Virus record (IMG/VR): IMGVR_UViG_3300043037_000040
Location: 1 to 46,237 of that record
Reading direction: 5' to 3' (one strand)
DNA length: 46,237 nucleotides
Origin: a virus
In this document: positions 7,243 through 15,289 of the stretch, piece after piece
How the letters are laid out: every line of letters begins with the position of its first letter
Position numbering within the stretch: the stretch's first letter is position 1
Program-made: the position numbers and the translations under genes
Notes under the pieces: model-generated
Databases searched by the model: none
Told to the model about the DNA's origin: nothing
The model's input: only the letters and a program-made list of their open reading frames with translations

Positions 7243-7880
7243 GCAATTTGGCCAGGCTATTGCTGCGGGCAATTAATGCTGACGCTGCCGCGCCTGCTAT
7301 TCCAGCGATTGGTGACGCCTATGGTGGCGGATACTTCGCTGGTCAGTTCCTTTTGGGTGGAAGCACTTACGGGCTGGTCCTTTCTCCTATTGCTGGGGAA
7401 GGCGGATACCTGCCTTATAGTCAGGTCGAAAGCACGTTCCCGGGCGGGGCATCGACCAATGACGGCATGCTGATCCGCACCAACATGATCGCTGCGGGTA
7501 TCGATAATTTTGACTCTCAGAAGTTTTGCGTGGGATTGAGTATTGGCGGGTTCACCGACTGGTATCTACCGACTAGCGATGAGCTTGAGATGCTGTACCG
7601 AAACTTCAAGCCGACCACGGATGCGAACAACACCACCACCGGTGCCAACACCAGCTCAATACCCAACACGGCTAATTACACGTCAGGCGTTCCGGCCCGA
7701 TCATCGATCGCCGCGTTCCAGTCTGGCGGGGCCCAGGCCTTCATGAGTTCGGACTATGGTTGTGCCACTTCAGATTCATTCAACTATGCGCTGAGAAGCA
7801 TGGTCAGCGGTGCGGTTGGCGCTTCCGGCTTCAATGGTTGGTTCCCAATAAGAGCTGTTCGCCGGGTTCTGATGAGCTGA
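7239..7880 (+). CDS. DUF1566-like (C-type-lectin-fold) surface protein
   Basis: The 213-residue protein ends in a pattern typical of DUF1566/Lcl C-terminal domains: GGFTDWYLPTSDELEMLYRN, then SGGAQAFMSSDY, and a final GWFPIRAVRRV. These domains adopt a C-type-lectin-like fold and act as ligand-binding tips. With the fibre genes before it, this looks like the distal binding module. Diversity-generating retroelements often target this fold, but no reverse transcriptase or template repeat is visible in the window. The start overlaps the previous gene by ATGA. Confidence 0.65.
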   Translation: MSNLARLLLRAINADAAAPAIPAIGDAYGGGYFAGQFLLGGSTYGLVLSPIAGEGGYLPYSQVESTFPGGASTNDGMLIRTNMIAAGIDNFDSQKFCVGLSIGGFTDWYLPTSDELEMLYRNFKPTTDANNTTTGANTSSIPNTANYTSGVPARSSIAAFQSGGAQAFMSSDYGCATSDSFNYALRSMVSGAVGASGFNGWFPIRAVRRVLMS

Positions 7881-7886
7881 TCTGCG

Positions 7887-7907
7887 TCGTGACCGCACCA
7901 TGCGGCC
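7887..7907 (+). promoter_or_regulatory. phage late-promoter-like element, copy 2
   Basis: TCGTGAC-CG-CACCAT followed by GCGGCC and directly by the ATG of the giant helicase gene at offset 21. No Shine-Dalgarno sequence is present. In read-through RNA, TCGTG/CATGA and CCGC/GCGG would form a hairpin that buries the start codon. Confidence 0.7.
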
Positions 7908-10900
7908 ATGACCGAAAATATCACGCACCGCCTCATCTTCCTGAAGGCCCTCGCTGAAGGCGAGCGCTGGATTACCGTCAAGGCCCCAGGCGCCGAGAAG
8001 GGTTCGCCCGTGCTCGTGCGTGAGAATCCGGACGGCTCTGCGTCCGTGATCGGCGGTGCCGGTGGCAAACTCAACCACTTGAAGCTCCGCGGCGTAAAGT
8101 CGAAAGAGCAGTACAAGAAAGAGTCCGGCGAGAAAGAGAAAACCAACCGCGAGGCGAAAAAGCAGGCGGTGGCTGCGCAGCGGGCCAAGGATAAAGAGGC
8201 TGGCATTGCCGGATCGAAAGCCAAAGTCCGCAAGGAGATCAAGGAACAGACACACGCCGAGGAGCGTGAATACGTCAAAGCAACAGCCAAGGTCATGGGC
8301 TGGGATGAAAAGGATCTGGCCTTCGACGAAGAGAAACATGCGGATCTGTCGCCGGCGGCCGTGACCAAGTTGGCGCGTGAGCACCATCGCGAGCTGGTGA
8401 AGAAAGCGAATGAAGCCTACGACCTGAACCGTCAAAGCCTGGCGATGGATTCCGAAGCGCGCCAACAGGCGAACATCGGCGGCGCCACCTACAAGCCTGA
8501 TGATCCCGACAGCATTTCAGTGGCCGACCTGGACCAGGCTGCGGGCCCGTCCACGGGACTGGGTTTCTCCCCTGAATATAAAGCGCGTGCCGAAGAGGCC
8601 GGACTGACTGATCCTGAATTGGAAAAGGAAGCCGGCCAGGTTCGCGAAAAGAAACAGGCGCAGATGTCCGAAGGCGAACGCAAAGCAGCGATCAACCGCG
8701 GGCAGTCGGCCAAGCTGGTGAAACAGGAGCTGCAGGGTGTTCGCGAGGATGACGCAGAGAAAACCGATCGACTCAAAGCGCACCTGGTGGAAGCGGATAA
8801 AGCGCTCGAGCTGATGAAGGCGAAAAAGCGCCTCGACCTAGCCCGCAAGAAAGCCTCTGACGCGCTGAAGAGCGTGGAAAAATCCAATGTCGAACCTAAG
8901 GCCTACGTGCTCGAAGTAGACGCCGCCGATGTTGACAGTGCGGTAGAGAGCCAAGTGGTCAACGATCTGCGCACCATCCGCACGCGAAACTTCCTGAGCG
9001 AAGCCGGCAAGGTGCCTGAAAAGTCGATCGGCTCCCACGTTGCCAGTGGCGCGTTCAACTCGATCAATAGCCTGTCGCTGGCGGCCACGGGCGCAGGCCT
9101 GATGGATCGTAGCACCGTTGACGTGCTCGGCGTGGCCGGTGCCGCTTCGGTCCTGGCTCGCCGGCTGCATACCGATCTGACGCCGGATGAAATGGCTCAA
9201 GTCGCCGAAGGCATGGAAGATTTCCACCAGCACCATTACATGGACCTATCCAAGAAATCCTTGGATGAGGCCAAAGCGCTGACGGATCAAGTCGAAAGTA
9301 TGACGCTGCCTACTGCTGACAATGGCGGTGACCTGGCAGCGCTCCAGGAGATAAACGCACGGCGCCGGGATGCACTGAATGAATCGACGCGTATCCTCGG
9401 TACCGCTGCCGGTGAAATGGAAGCCAACGCTGCGCTGGTACAAGCACTGCGTGACAAGCCGGCCGATAAGCTGGAAATTCCCATGGGCAAGGCGCAGCCG
9501 GAGGCGATCATCCGCCAGGCGCGCGCGCTTGGTTTGCAACGCGGTGATTACTCAATCGATCCCGTCGGCGGGCAAACCTTCCTGACCATCACCGCCAGCG
9601 GCATGGATCGCTTGGCCGAGCCGGTCGACCGTGAATCGATGCAGCAGATCCGCCGGAACCTGGACATCATCGAAGGCAAGCAGGACGAAGACCAATGGCT
9701 TCCTAAGGGTTTTGCCAACCGGCCAGATCTGGACCTGAAACCGAAACCGGGCGTCGCGGCGAAACTGGCCATCCCGTTCGAGGTTGGTGCTGACGCTGAA
9801 CAGTCGCTGGCCGATTACATTGGTGGGCGTGCAGCTGATGGTGATTCGCCTGCCGATATCGTCGCCGACTTGCAGTCCGAGACGTTCATGCAGAAGGCTG
9901 GCGATCGCCGTGACCAATACATGCAGGCGCTGGATAAGCTGGCGCCCGCCCAGGATGCAGACGGCAAGCAGATTCGGAACGAGTCGCTGCAATCGTCGTT
10001 CGAGAAAATGGCAGACGAGTTCGTCGAGAAACGCTACGGCGCTGATCTGACGCCGCTTCATCGTCAGCAGTTCGACATGGACCAGACGTCTGTCGATGCG
10101 TTGCACCGTGCCCTGTCGGCCGAGCCATCCGGGGTAGCCGCGTACAAGCCGATCGGCGAACTGGATCACAAAGACCAGCGCGCGCTACGGGAGTACTTCG
10201 CTCGTGAGGTTGCGCATGAGTCGCCCGAGGCCGGGGAGATCCGGCAGAAGCTGGACGCGCTCGTGGCGAATGAGCCTGAGCAGCATGTCACCGATATGTT
10301 TGGCGAGCAGGCGAATAACCCTGAGTGGCTGGCCTGGAAGTCCGAGCGTGATGACCTGGCTGCCCAGCACAACAGCAGCAGCCTGAGTTGGGGCAAATAC
10401 GTCAAGGCCATGGGCAGCACAGCCAAGGCTTACGAAGCGGCCCAGGATCTGATCCGCTCGAAGATCGCGAAAGGCTTTCACGAGAATTACAACACGCTCA
10501 ACCCGAAGGGTGCACTGAAACTCGGCCACACGGTGATCCGCAACAACCTGGACCACCTGGACACGGTCGATCCTAAAGCACGGGCCGCCAGGGAGGCGAA
10601 GGAAACTGCCTTGCGTGATGGTCTGCGCGAGCGCGTCGGCGGCAAGTACGCCAGTGGCAGCGTGATCGACAAGCTGGATCAGCAGCGGGAACAGCAGGCC
10701 GCTTTCGAGCAGTCGCAGCTCGGGATGTTTTCCTCTGAGGAAATGCCCGCCACCGAACAGGAAAAGGCGCTTGGTGCTGATGAGCGCTATACCCTGGGCC
10801 ATGCCGCCGAGCAGAAAATCGCCAGCATGATGTCCGTCGTGGGAAAGAATTTCAAACCGGGCCAGGCGCTGAAACTGTGGCAGCCAACGATGAGCGGGTC

Positions 10901-12461
10901 CGGGGCGCCGCGGCAGCGCGCTATCAAGCTCCTCGATGCGAACAAGCGGGTCGGTCTGGCGTTCGGCGTCGGCACGGGTAAAACCGCGATCGGCCTGGGC
11001 GGCTTCTCGCACCTGCACGAGCAGGGCAAAATCAAGAAGGGTTTGTTTGTCGTGCCATCGATCGTCCAGGGCCAGTTCGGCGGTGAGGCGCTGCGCTACC
11101 TGGAGCCTGGCAAATTCAAGTGGCATGCGGAGCCCGGCGCGTCGTTCGAGTCGCGTTTGCAGGCCTATAAGGATCCGGAAAACAGTTTCACCGTGGTGAC
11201 GCACCAATCGTTTCGCGATGACATGGTGAAACTCGGAGCGCAGCACGCGGGGATTCCTGAGGACCAGATGAGCCAGAAGCTGGGCGAAATGAGCCGGGGC
11301 GATCGCAAGGCCTGGATCCGCGCCGTGATGGACAAGGAAGGCATCGACCATCAGTACATCATGGTCGACGAAGGGCACAACACGCTGAACCGAAAAGGCA
11401 AAGAAGACAGCGGCATGGCCAATGTGATCGATGCCGCTACGGACAACAGCGAGTACTTCGTGAGCGCCACCGCGGACCCGGTCAAGAATGACCTGTCCGA
11501 GTTGCACGACGCCATGACCAAGCTGGCCGGCGGCAACTACATGGACCGCGATACCTTCATGCGTAAATACGGCGTCGACACCGCGGCAAGCAAGGATTCG
11601 TTGCGCCGGGAAATGGCGCGCTACTTCTACCCGTCGAAGATTGACCCTGAAACCGGCGCCAATCGCCAGGAGATCAAGGTCCAGCTCAACGACCAGCAGA
11701 AAACCGAACTGGAAAAGATCGACCGTCACGCGTTGGCTCTGCGCCTGGCGCGCATGGGTGGTCGCGTCGATATCGAGTCGGCCAAGGCCCTGGCGCCGGA
11801 ACAGTTCGCGGGTGTGCCTGAGGAGAGGCACGAAGCAATCGCCAAGGCCCTGCAGAAGAACATCGGCTTGCTTAAACGTCCGGCCGTGCGCCGGGTGATC
11901 AACAACCATCCGGACGGCGCCAAGTTTGAGGCCGCGGTGAACTATGCGCGTGAGCGCAAGGGTAAGCCCGGGGTGTTCTTCACACGCTCGCTCGAGGGTG
12001 TGGCGATTCTGAAAGCCAGGCTGGAAAAAGAAGGCTTCCGGGTGGCGACAATCACCGGCGCCGACAGCTCGAAGGAAAAGGAGGCCAAGCGGCAGATGTT
12101 CAACCCTGAGGGTGGTGCAGAAGCCCAGGCCGATATCCTGGTAGCCTCCGATGCGGCGGCGACCGGCATGAACATTCAGCGCGGTCAGTGGTTGACGGCG
12201 ATCGACACGCCGGAAACAGCTATGACCCATGCCCAGCGGCAAGGCCGGATCTACCGCACCGGGCAGAAGAACGACGTCGAGCTGGCTGACCTGGTGGCCG
12301 ATCATCCGATGGAACGGGCGGACAGGGCCAGGCTCCAGACGAAATACGCACTGCGTGACCTGGTCACCAGTCCGCTCGAAGGCCTGGATGATAGTGGCCT
12401 GGCGTATTTCCTCAAGCAGCGCCGTGATCGACAACAAGAGCAGTCCGGCAGCTTGTTTTAA
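7908..12461 (+). CDS. giant SNF2/DarB-like helicase
   Basis: The 1517-residue product has an N-terminal segment (1-110) with VLVRENPDGSASVIGGAGG. A long, charged alpha-helical middle (about 110-950) follows, then a C-terminal SNF2-type helicase: Walker A GVGTGKT (near 1023), VDEGH (near 1152), SATADP (near 1186), and a second lobe with GVFFTRSLEG (near 1354) and AHAQRQGRIYRTGQKN-like motif VI (near 1440). It is the second such helicase within 8 kb. Phage P1 DarB and relatives are virion-borne and protect injected DNA from restriction, so a packaged antirestriction role is a reasonable inference. The ATG lies at the end of a TCGTGAC element with no Shine-Dalgarno. A hairpin follows the stop. 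Confidence 0.85.
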   Translation: MTENITHRLIFLKALAEGERWITVKAPGAEKGSPVLVRENPDGSASVIGGAGGKLNHLKLRGVKSKEQYKKESGEKEKTNREAKKQAVAAQRAKDKEAGIAGSKAKVRKEIKEQTHAEEREYVKATAKVMGWDEKDLAFDEEKHADLSPAAVTKLAREHHRELVKKANEAYDLNRQSLAMDSEARQQANIGGATYKPDDPDSISVADLDQAAGPSTGLGFSPEYKARAEEAGLTDPELEKEAGQVREKKQAQMSEGERKAAINRGQSAKLVKQELQGVREDDAEKTDRLKAHLVEADKALELMKAKKRLDLARKKASDALKSVEKSNVEPKAYVLEVDAADVDSAVESQVVNDLRTIRTRNFLSEAGKVPEKSIGSHVASGAFNSINSLSLAATGAGLMDRSTVDVLGVAGAASVLARRLHTDLTPDEMAQVAEGMEDFHQHHYMDLSKKSLDEAKALTDQVESMTLPTADNGGDLAALQEINARRRDALNESTRILGTAAGEMEANAALVQALRDKPADKLEIPMGKAQPEAIIRQARALGLQRGDYSIDPVGGQTFLTITASGMDRLAEPVDRESMQQIRRNLDIIEGKQDEDQWLPKGFANRPDLDLKPKPGVAAKLAIPFEVGADAEQSLADYIGGRAADGDSPADIVADLQSETFMQKAGDRRDQYMQALDKLAPAQDADGKQIRNESLQSSFEKMADEFVEKRYGADLTPLHRQQFDMDQTSVDALHRALSAEPSGVAAYKPIGELDHKDQRALREYFAREVAHESPEAGEIRQKLDALVANEPEQHVTDMFGEQANNPEWLAWKSERDDLAAQHNSSSLSWGKYVKAMGSTAKAYEAAQDLIRSKIAKGFHENYNTLNPKGALKLGHTVIRNNLDHLDTVDPKARAAREAKETALRDGLRERVGGKYASGSVIDKLDQQREQQAAFEQSQLGMFSSEEMPATEQEKALGADERYTLGHAAEQKIASMMSVVGKNFKPGQALKLWQPTMSGSGAPRQRAIKLLDANKRVGLAFGVGTGKTAIGLGGFSHLHEQGKIKKGLFVVPSIVQGQFGGEALRYLEPGKFKWHAEPGASFESRLQAYKDPENSFTVVTHQSFRDDMVKLGAQHAGIPEDQMSQKLGEMSRGDRKAWIRAVMDKEGIDHQYIMVDEGHNTLNRKGKEDSGMANVIDAATDNSEYFVSATADPVKNDLSELHDAMTKLAGGNYMDRDTFMRKYGVDTAASKDSLRREMARYFYPSKIDPETGANRQEIKVQLNDQQKTELEKIDRHALALRLARMGGRVDIESAKALAPEQFAGVPEERHEAIAKALQKNIGLLKRPAVRRVINNHPDGAKFEAAVNYARERKGKPGVFFTRSLEGVAILKARLEKEGFRVATITGADSSKEKEAKRQMFNPEGGAEAQADILVASDAAATGMNIQRGQWLTAIDTPETAMTHAQRQGRIYRTGQKNDVELADLVADHPMERADRARLQTKYALRDLVTSPLEGLDDSGLAYFLKQRRDRQQEQSGSLF

Positions 12462-12467
12462 TGTTAC

Positions 12468-12487
12468 GGCTGCATAATAATGCAGCC
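12468..12487 (+). other. strong hairpin after helicase gene
   Basis: GGCTGCAT/ATGCAGCC, 8 bp with an AATA loop, lies 7 bp after the helicase stop. No T run follows, so it is not a standard intrinsic terminator. It may stabilise the mRNA 3' end or mark a processing site before the next Shine-Dalgarno (GGGGAG). Confidence 0.6.
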
Positions 12488-12514
12488 TGACTAATAAAAC
12501 GGGGAGCCGAGCTG

Positions 12515-12925
12515 ATGAAAGTGATTTATGTTGCTGGTCCATATCGCCACGCCACGCGCGCAGGCATTCAACTCAATATTCAGTCGTCGATGAAGGTCGG
12601 TTGCCTGGTCGCCCAGAAGGGCTATTCGCCGATCATCCCTCACATGAACACCGCGCACATGGACGAAGTCATTCGCCCAGGCGATGAGCAGTTTTGGCTC
12701 GATGCAACCATGGAGCTGATGCGCCGCTGTGATGCGGTCGTGCTTTGCCCAGGCTGGCAGATGTCCAGCGGCACCATCGGCGAGATCATCGAAGCGGTCC
12801 GCCTGGAAATCCCCGTATACGAATCGGTTGAAGTACTCCCGTGCCCGACAGTGTTCGTTCGAGCCCCGCGTATTCCGAAGTTCATCCAGCGCGCGATCAA
12901 GCAGGAGCTTGCCGCCAATGCTTGA
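12515..12925 (+). CDS. DUF4406 / nucleoside deoxyribosyltransferase-like protein
   Basis: The 136-residue product begins MKVIYVAGPY (the GPY motif of the nucleoside 2-deoxyribosyltransferase-like fold). It carries RCDAVVLCPGWQMSSGT and GEIIEA near residues 70-95, the usual second half of the nucleotide pocket. DUF4406 proteins are common in phages and are thought to act on nucleotides; no reaction has been established that I know of. It overlaps the next gene by 8 bp and so is co-translated with a PP-loop enzyme and a DNA methyltransferase, which hints at base or nucleotide modification. A good GGGGAG Shine-Dalgarno precedes it. Confidence 0.8.
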   Translation: MKVIYVAGPYRHATRAGIQLNIQSSMKVGCLVAQKGYSPIIPHMNTAHMDEVIRPGDEQFWLDATMELMRRCDAVVLCPGWQMSSGTIGEIIEAVRLEIPVYESVEVLPCPTVFVRAPRIPKFIQRAIKQELAANA

Positions 12926-13679
12926 TCGACCGATCATGGTCAGTTGCGGCCTTGGAACCAACAGCACTGCGATGCTGGTCGAGATGGTCAAGCGCTGCGA
13001 GAAGGTGGATGTCATCACCTTCGCCGACACTGGTGGCGAGCGTCCTGAAACCTACGCCTACCTGGAGATATTAAGTGCTTGGCTGGTTGCCCACGGGATG
13101 CCGCCCATCACTGTGGTTAAGAAAGGCGGAACCGTCGAAACCCTGGAACAGGTGCTGCTGCGACTGAAACAGCTACCGAGCGTTGCCTACGGCTTCAAGA
13201 CCTGTTCGCAGCGGTTCAAGGTTGAGCCTCAGGAGAAGTTCGCCAACAACTGGGCGCCGGCCAAAGAGGCATGGGCGGCCGGCATCCAGGTTGTGAAGTG
13301 CATCGGTTATGACGCGGGCGAGCCGCACCGTGCTGCGCGGTTCCAGGAAAGCAAAAAATACCTGTGGCGTTACCCGTTGATCGAGTGGGACATGGGGCGC
13401 GACGAGTGCATTGACTCGATCCGCGCTGCTGGTCTGCCGCTTCCAGGTAAGAGTTCGTGTTTCTTCTGCCCGAACAGCAAGATCCCCGAAATCCTGGCGC
13501 TGCCTCCTGAACTGAAGTTGCGCGCCATCGAGATGGAAGAGAATGCCGACCTGACCTCGATCAAGGGCCTGGGCCGTCGCTGGCGTTGGGCTGACCTTTT
13601 GCGCTCGCACCAAGAGCAAATGACAATGTTTGACCAGCCAGCCGATATGCCATGCGGCTGCTATGACGGGGATGATTAA
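12918..13679 (+). CDS. PAPS reductase-family PP-loop protein
   Basis: The 253-residue product has the ATP-pyrophosphatase PP-loop SCGLGTNS (residues 9-16) and FADTGGERPET (35-45), as in phosphoadenosine phosphosulfate reductase, DndC and thiolation enzymes. Cysteines that could bind a metal or Fe-S cluster are C96, C181 and C184 (SCFFCPN), with more at the C-terminus (PCGCYDGDD). The ATG at 12918 places the PP-loop at the N-terminus, as in the family; an in-frame extension upstream only shadows the previous gene. Phage members of this family are widespread with no proven function. Sulfur or adenylate chemistry on nucleotides or DNA is possible given the methyltransferase immediately downstream. 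Confidence 0.85.
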   Translation: MLDRPIMVSCGLGTNSTAMLVEMVKRCEKVDVITFADTGGERPETYAYLEILSAWLVAHGMPPITVVKKGGTVETLEQVLLRLKQLPSVAYGFKTCSQRFKVEPQEKFANNWAPAKEAWAAGIQVVKCIGYDAGEPHRAARFQESKKYLWRYPLIEWDMGRDECIDSIRAAGLPLPGKSSCFFCPNSKIPEILALPPELKLRAIEMEENADLTSIKGLGRRWRWADLLRSHQEQMTMFDQPADMPCGCYDGDD

Positions 13680-13680
13680 G

Positions 13681-14964
13681 ATGGCTGAATACACGCTGCA
13701 CCTGGGCGATTGCATTGAGGTCATGCGCACGTTGGCTGACAACTCAATCGACAGCATCTGCACAGACCCTCCCTACGGGATCAGATTTATGGGTAAGGCC
13801 TGGGATGGCAAGGACATCGAAGAGCGCACGGCGTATCGATCAAGCATGCCGTCACAGGCGCTCGCCGCCGGCGAAACAGGCGGGCACAACTCGCGCGCCG
13901 CTGAAGCTGGAAAGTACGACTTGACACCTGGTGGCATGAAGGCATTTCAGGCTTTCACATTCGAGTGGGCGAGTGAAGCGCTGCGGGTGCTCAAGCCTGG
14001 CGGTCACCTGTTGTCCTTCGCTTCGCCGCGCACCTATCACCACCTGGCGGTCGGGATTGAAATGGCCGGCTTCGAGATCCGCGACCAGATCATGTGGGTG
14101 TTCGGTTCCGGCTTCCCGAAGTCGCATAACCTCAAGGGCGACCATGAAGGCTGGGGCACTGCGCTCAAGCCGGCACACGAGCCGATCTGCATGGCGCGCA
14201 AGCCATTCCCGGCTACCGTAGCGGAAAACATGCTCGAGCATGGCGTGGGTGCGCTGAACGTCGACGCTTGCCGAATCTCAACCGAAGAAGATTTGAACGG
14301 CGGCGCGTACACCGAAGGTGGGCGTCGGTCGGTGTCCTCGGCCATGCGCCAGGGTAGCGGATTGAATGTGATCGGCGCGTCTGCGGGGGAATATGTCCAG
14401 CCTTCCGGACGATGGCCAGCGAACCTGATTCACGACGGTTGTGCTGAAGTGGTGGCGATGTTTCCGGCTGAGGCGGGTGCATCGGCGCCGGTCCTTGGCA
14501 CTGAGCCGACCGCCAACGGATTCAGCGGAAACGTAAAGTACAGCGGCATGATCGAACGAGTGGCCGGTGCTTTCCATGGTGACAGTGGCAGTGCGGCGCG
14601 CTTCTATTACTGCGCGAAGACCAGCCGCACCGATCGGCATGAAGGCATGTTGAATCCCGGGGCCCAGTTCAAGCAGGGGACCACTTTGCGTATGGTTGAA
14701 AACGCAGAGCTGAAAGGCAACACGCACCCGACAGTCAAGCCCACTGACCTGATGGCCTACCTTTTGCGCCTGGTGACGCCACCTGGTGGGACGGCGCTGG
14801 ATATGTTCGTCGGCTCCGGCAGCACGGGCAAGGCCGCCATGCTGGAAGGCTTCAACTTCATCGGCATCGACAATGACAAATCCTATCTGGCAATGGCTGA
14901 GGCGCGCATCTTGTACGCCCAGCAGTTCGCCAAGGATGAATCGAGTCAGCTCTCTCTGATCTGA
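13681..14964 (+). CDS. DNA amino-methyltransferase (N4-cytosine/N6-adenine), beta-type order
   Basis: The 427-residue product has catalytic motif IV DPPYG at residues 29-33 and the SAM-binding motif I (FVGSGSTGKAA) near 376-386, preceded by HPTVKPTDLMAYL (motif X). Motif IV before motif I marks the beta group, which includes CcrM-like and many N4 enzymes. The long middle (about 110-340) would hold the target-recognition domain. No cognate endonuclease is adjacent, so it probably acts as an orphan modifier protecting phage DNA or marking it for regulation. It starts 1 bp after the previous gene's stop. A terminator that overlaps a late-promoter-like element follows. Confidence 0.92.
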   Translation: MAEYTLHLGDCIEVMRTLADNSIDSICTDPPYGIRFMGKAWDGKDIEERTAYRSSMPSQALAAGETGGHNSRAAEAGKYDLTPGGMKAFQAFTFEWASEALRVLKPGGHLLSFASPRTYHHLAVGIEMAGFEIRDQIMWVFGSGFPKSHNLKGDHEGWGTALKPAHEPICMARKPFPATVAENMLEHGVGALNVDACRISTEEDLNGGAYTEGGRRSVSSAMRQGSGLNVIGASAGEYVQPSGRWPANLIHDGCAEVVAMFPAEAGASAPVLGTEPTANGFSGNVKYSGMIERVAGAFHGDSGSAARFYYCAKTSRTDRHEGMLNPGAQFKQGTTLRMVENAELKGNTHPTVKPTDLMAYLLRLVTPPGGTALDMFVGSGSTGKAAMLEGFNFIGIDNDKSYLAMAEARILYAQQFAKDESSQLSLI

Positions 14965-14972
14965 CCTTCAAG

Positions 14973-14993
14973 TCGTGACTTCATGATCCCCGC
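14973..14993 (+). promoter_or_regulatory. phage late-promoter-like element, copy 3
   Basis: TCGTGAC-TT-CATGAT followed by CCCCGCC. It overlaps the 5' arm of the terminator at 14986-15012. If initiation occurs about 21 bp after the first T, the new transcript lacks most of that arm and escapes the terminator, while transcripts from upstream would be stopped. Confidence 0.6.
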
Positions 14994-15012
14994 CACTGAG
15001 CGGGGATTTTTT
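14986..15012 (+). terminator. rho-independent terminator overlapping promoter-like element
   Basis: ATCCCCGC (14986-14993) pairs with GCGGGGAT (15000-15007) around a CACTGA loop, followed by six T. It closes the methyltransferase unit. The GGGGA of its 3' arm also lies in Shine-Dalgarno position for the ATG at 15013. Confidence 0.9.
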
Positions 15013-15273
15013 ATGCGCGACACCATCGACAACGTGCACAAGCAGCTGGCCAAGGTCGCCGGCCTACATGCGCGTGTCCAGGCTTCTGACGATCGCATCG
15101 GCCAATCGGCTGGCGATCGTCTGGCCAAGGTCGACCAGATGCTGGCCGAGTTGCGCCCGAATGTGATCCTCGATAGCGACGCGGCAGATGAATACATGGC
15201 CCTGGTGCAGGAGCGTGGTCAGCTCGTGACAACGCAACAGGCAACACGACAAAAGACTGGCTCGCAGTCGTGA
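15013..15273 (+). CDS. small helical protein, 86 aa
   Basis: The product (MRDTIDNVHKQLAKVAG...) is highly charged and mostly alpha-helical, with heptad-like spacing over residues 5-60. No signal peptide or motif is seen. An in-frame ATG at 14983 exists but would place the terminator hairpin inside the gene, so 15013 is preferred; GGGGA 8 bp upstream can serve as a Shine-Dalgarno. It precedes the prohead protease and its 3' end overlaps the next promoter-like element. It may be a small head-assembly factor. Function unknown. Confidence 0.6.
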   Translation: MRDTIDNVHKQLAKVAGLHARVQASDDRIGQSAGDRLAKVDQMLAELRPNVILDSDAADEYMALVQERGQLVTTQQATRQKTGSQS

Positions 15274-15289
15274 CAGCAGAATTCAGGCC
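15268..15289 (+). promoter_or_regulatory. phage late-promoter-like element, copy 4
   Basis: TCGTGAC-AG-CAGAAT followed by TCAGGCC and then the ATG of the prohead protease at offset 22. It overlaps the last codons of the preceding gene. Only a weak AGG lies before the start codon. Confidence 0.65.

Noticed and set aside
7690-7880. Diversity-generating retroelement variable repeat in the DUF1566-like gene
   Set aside because: No reverse transcriptase, accessory gene or near-identical template repeat is visible in this window.
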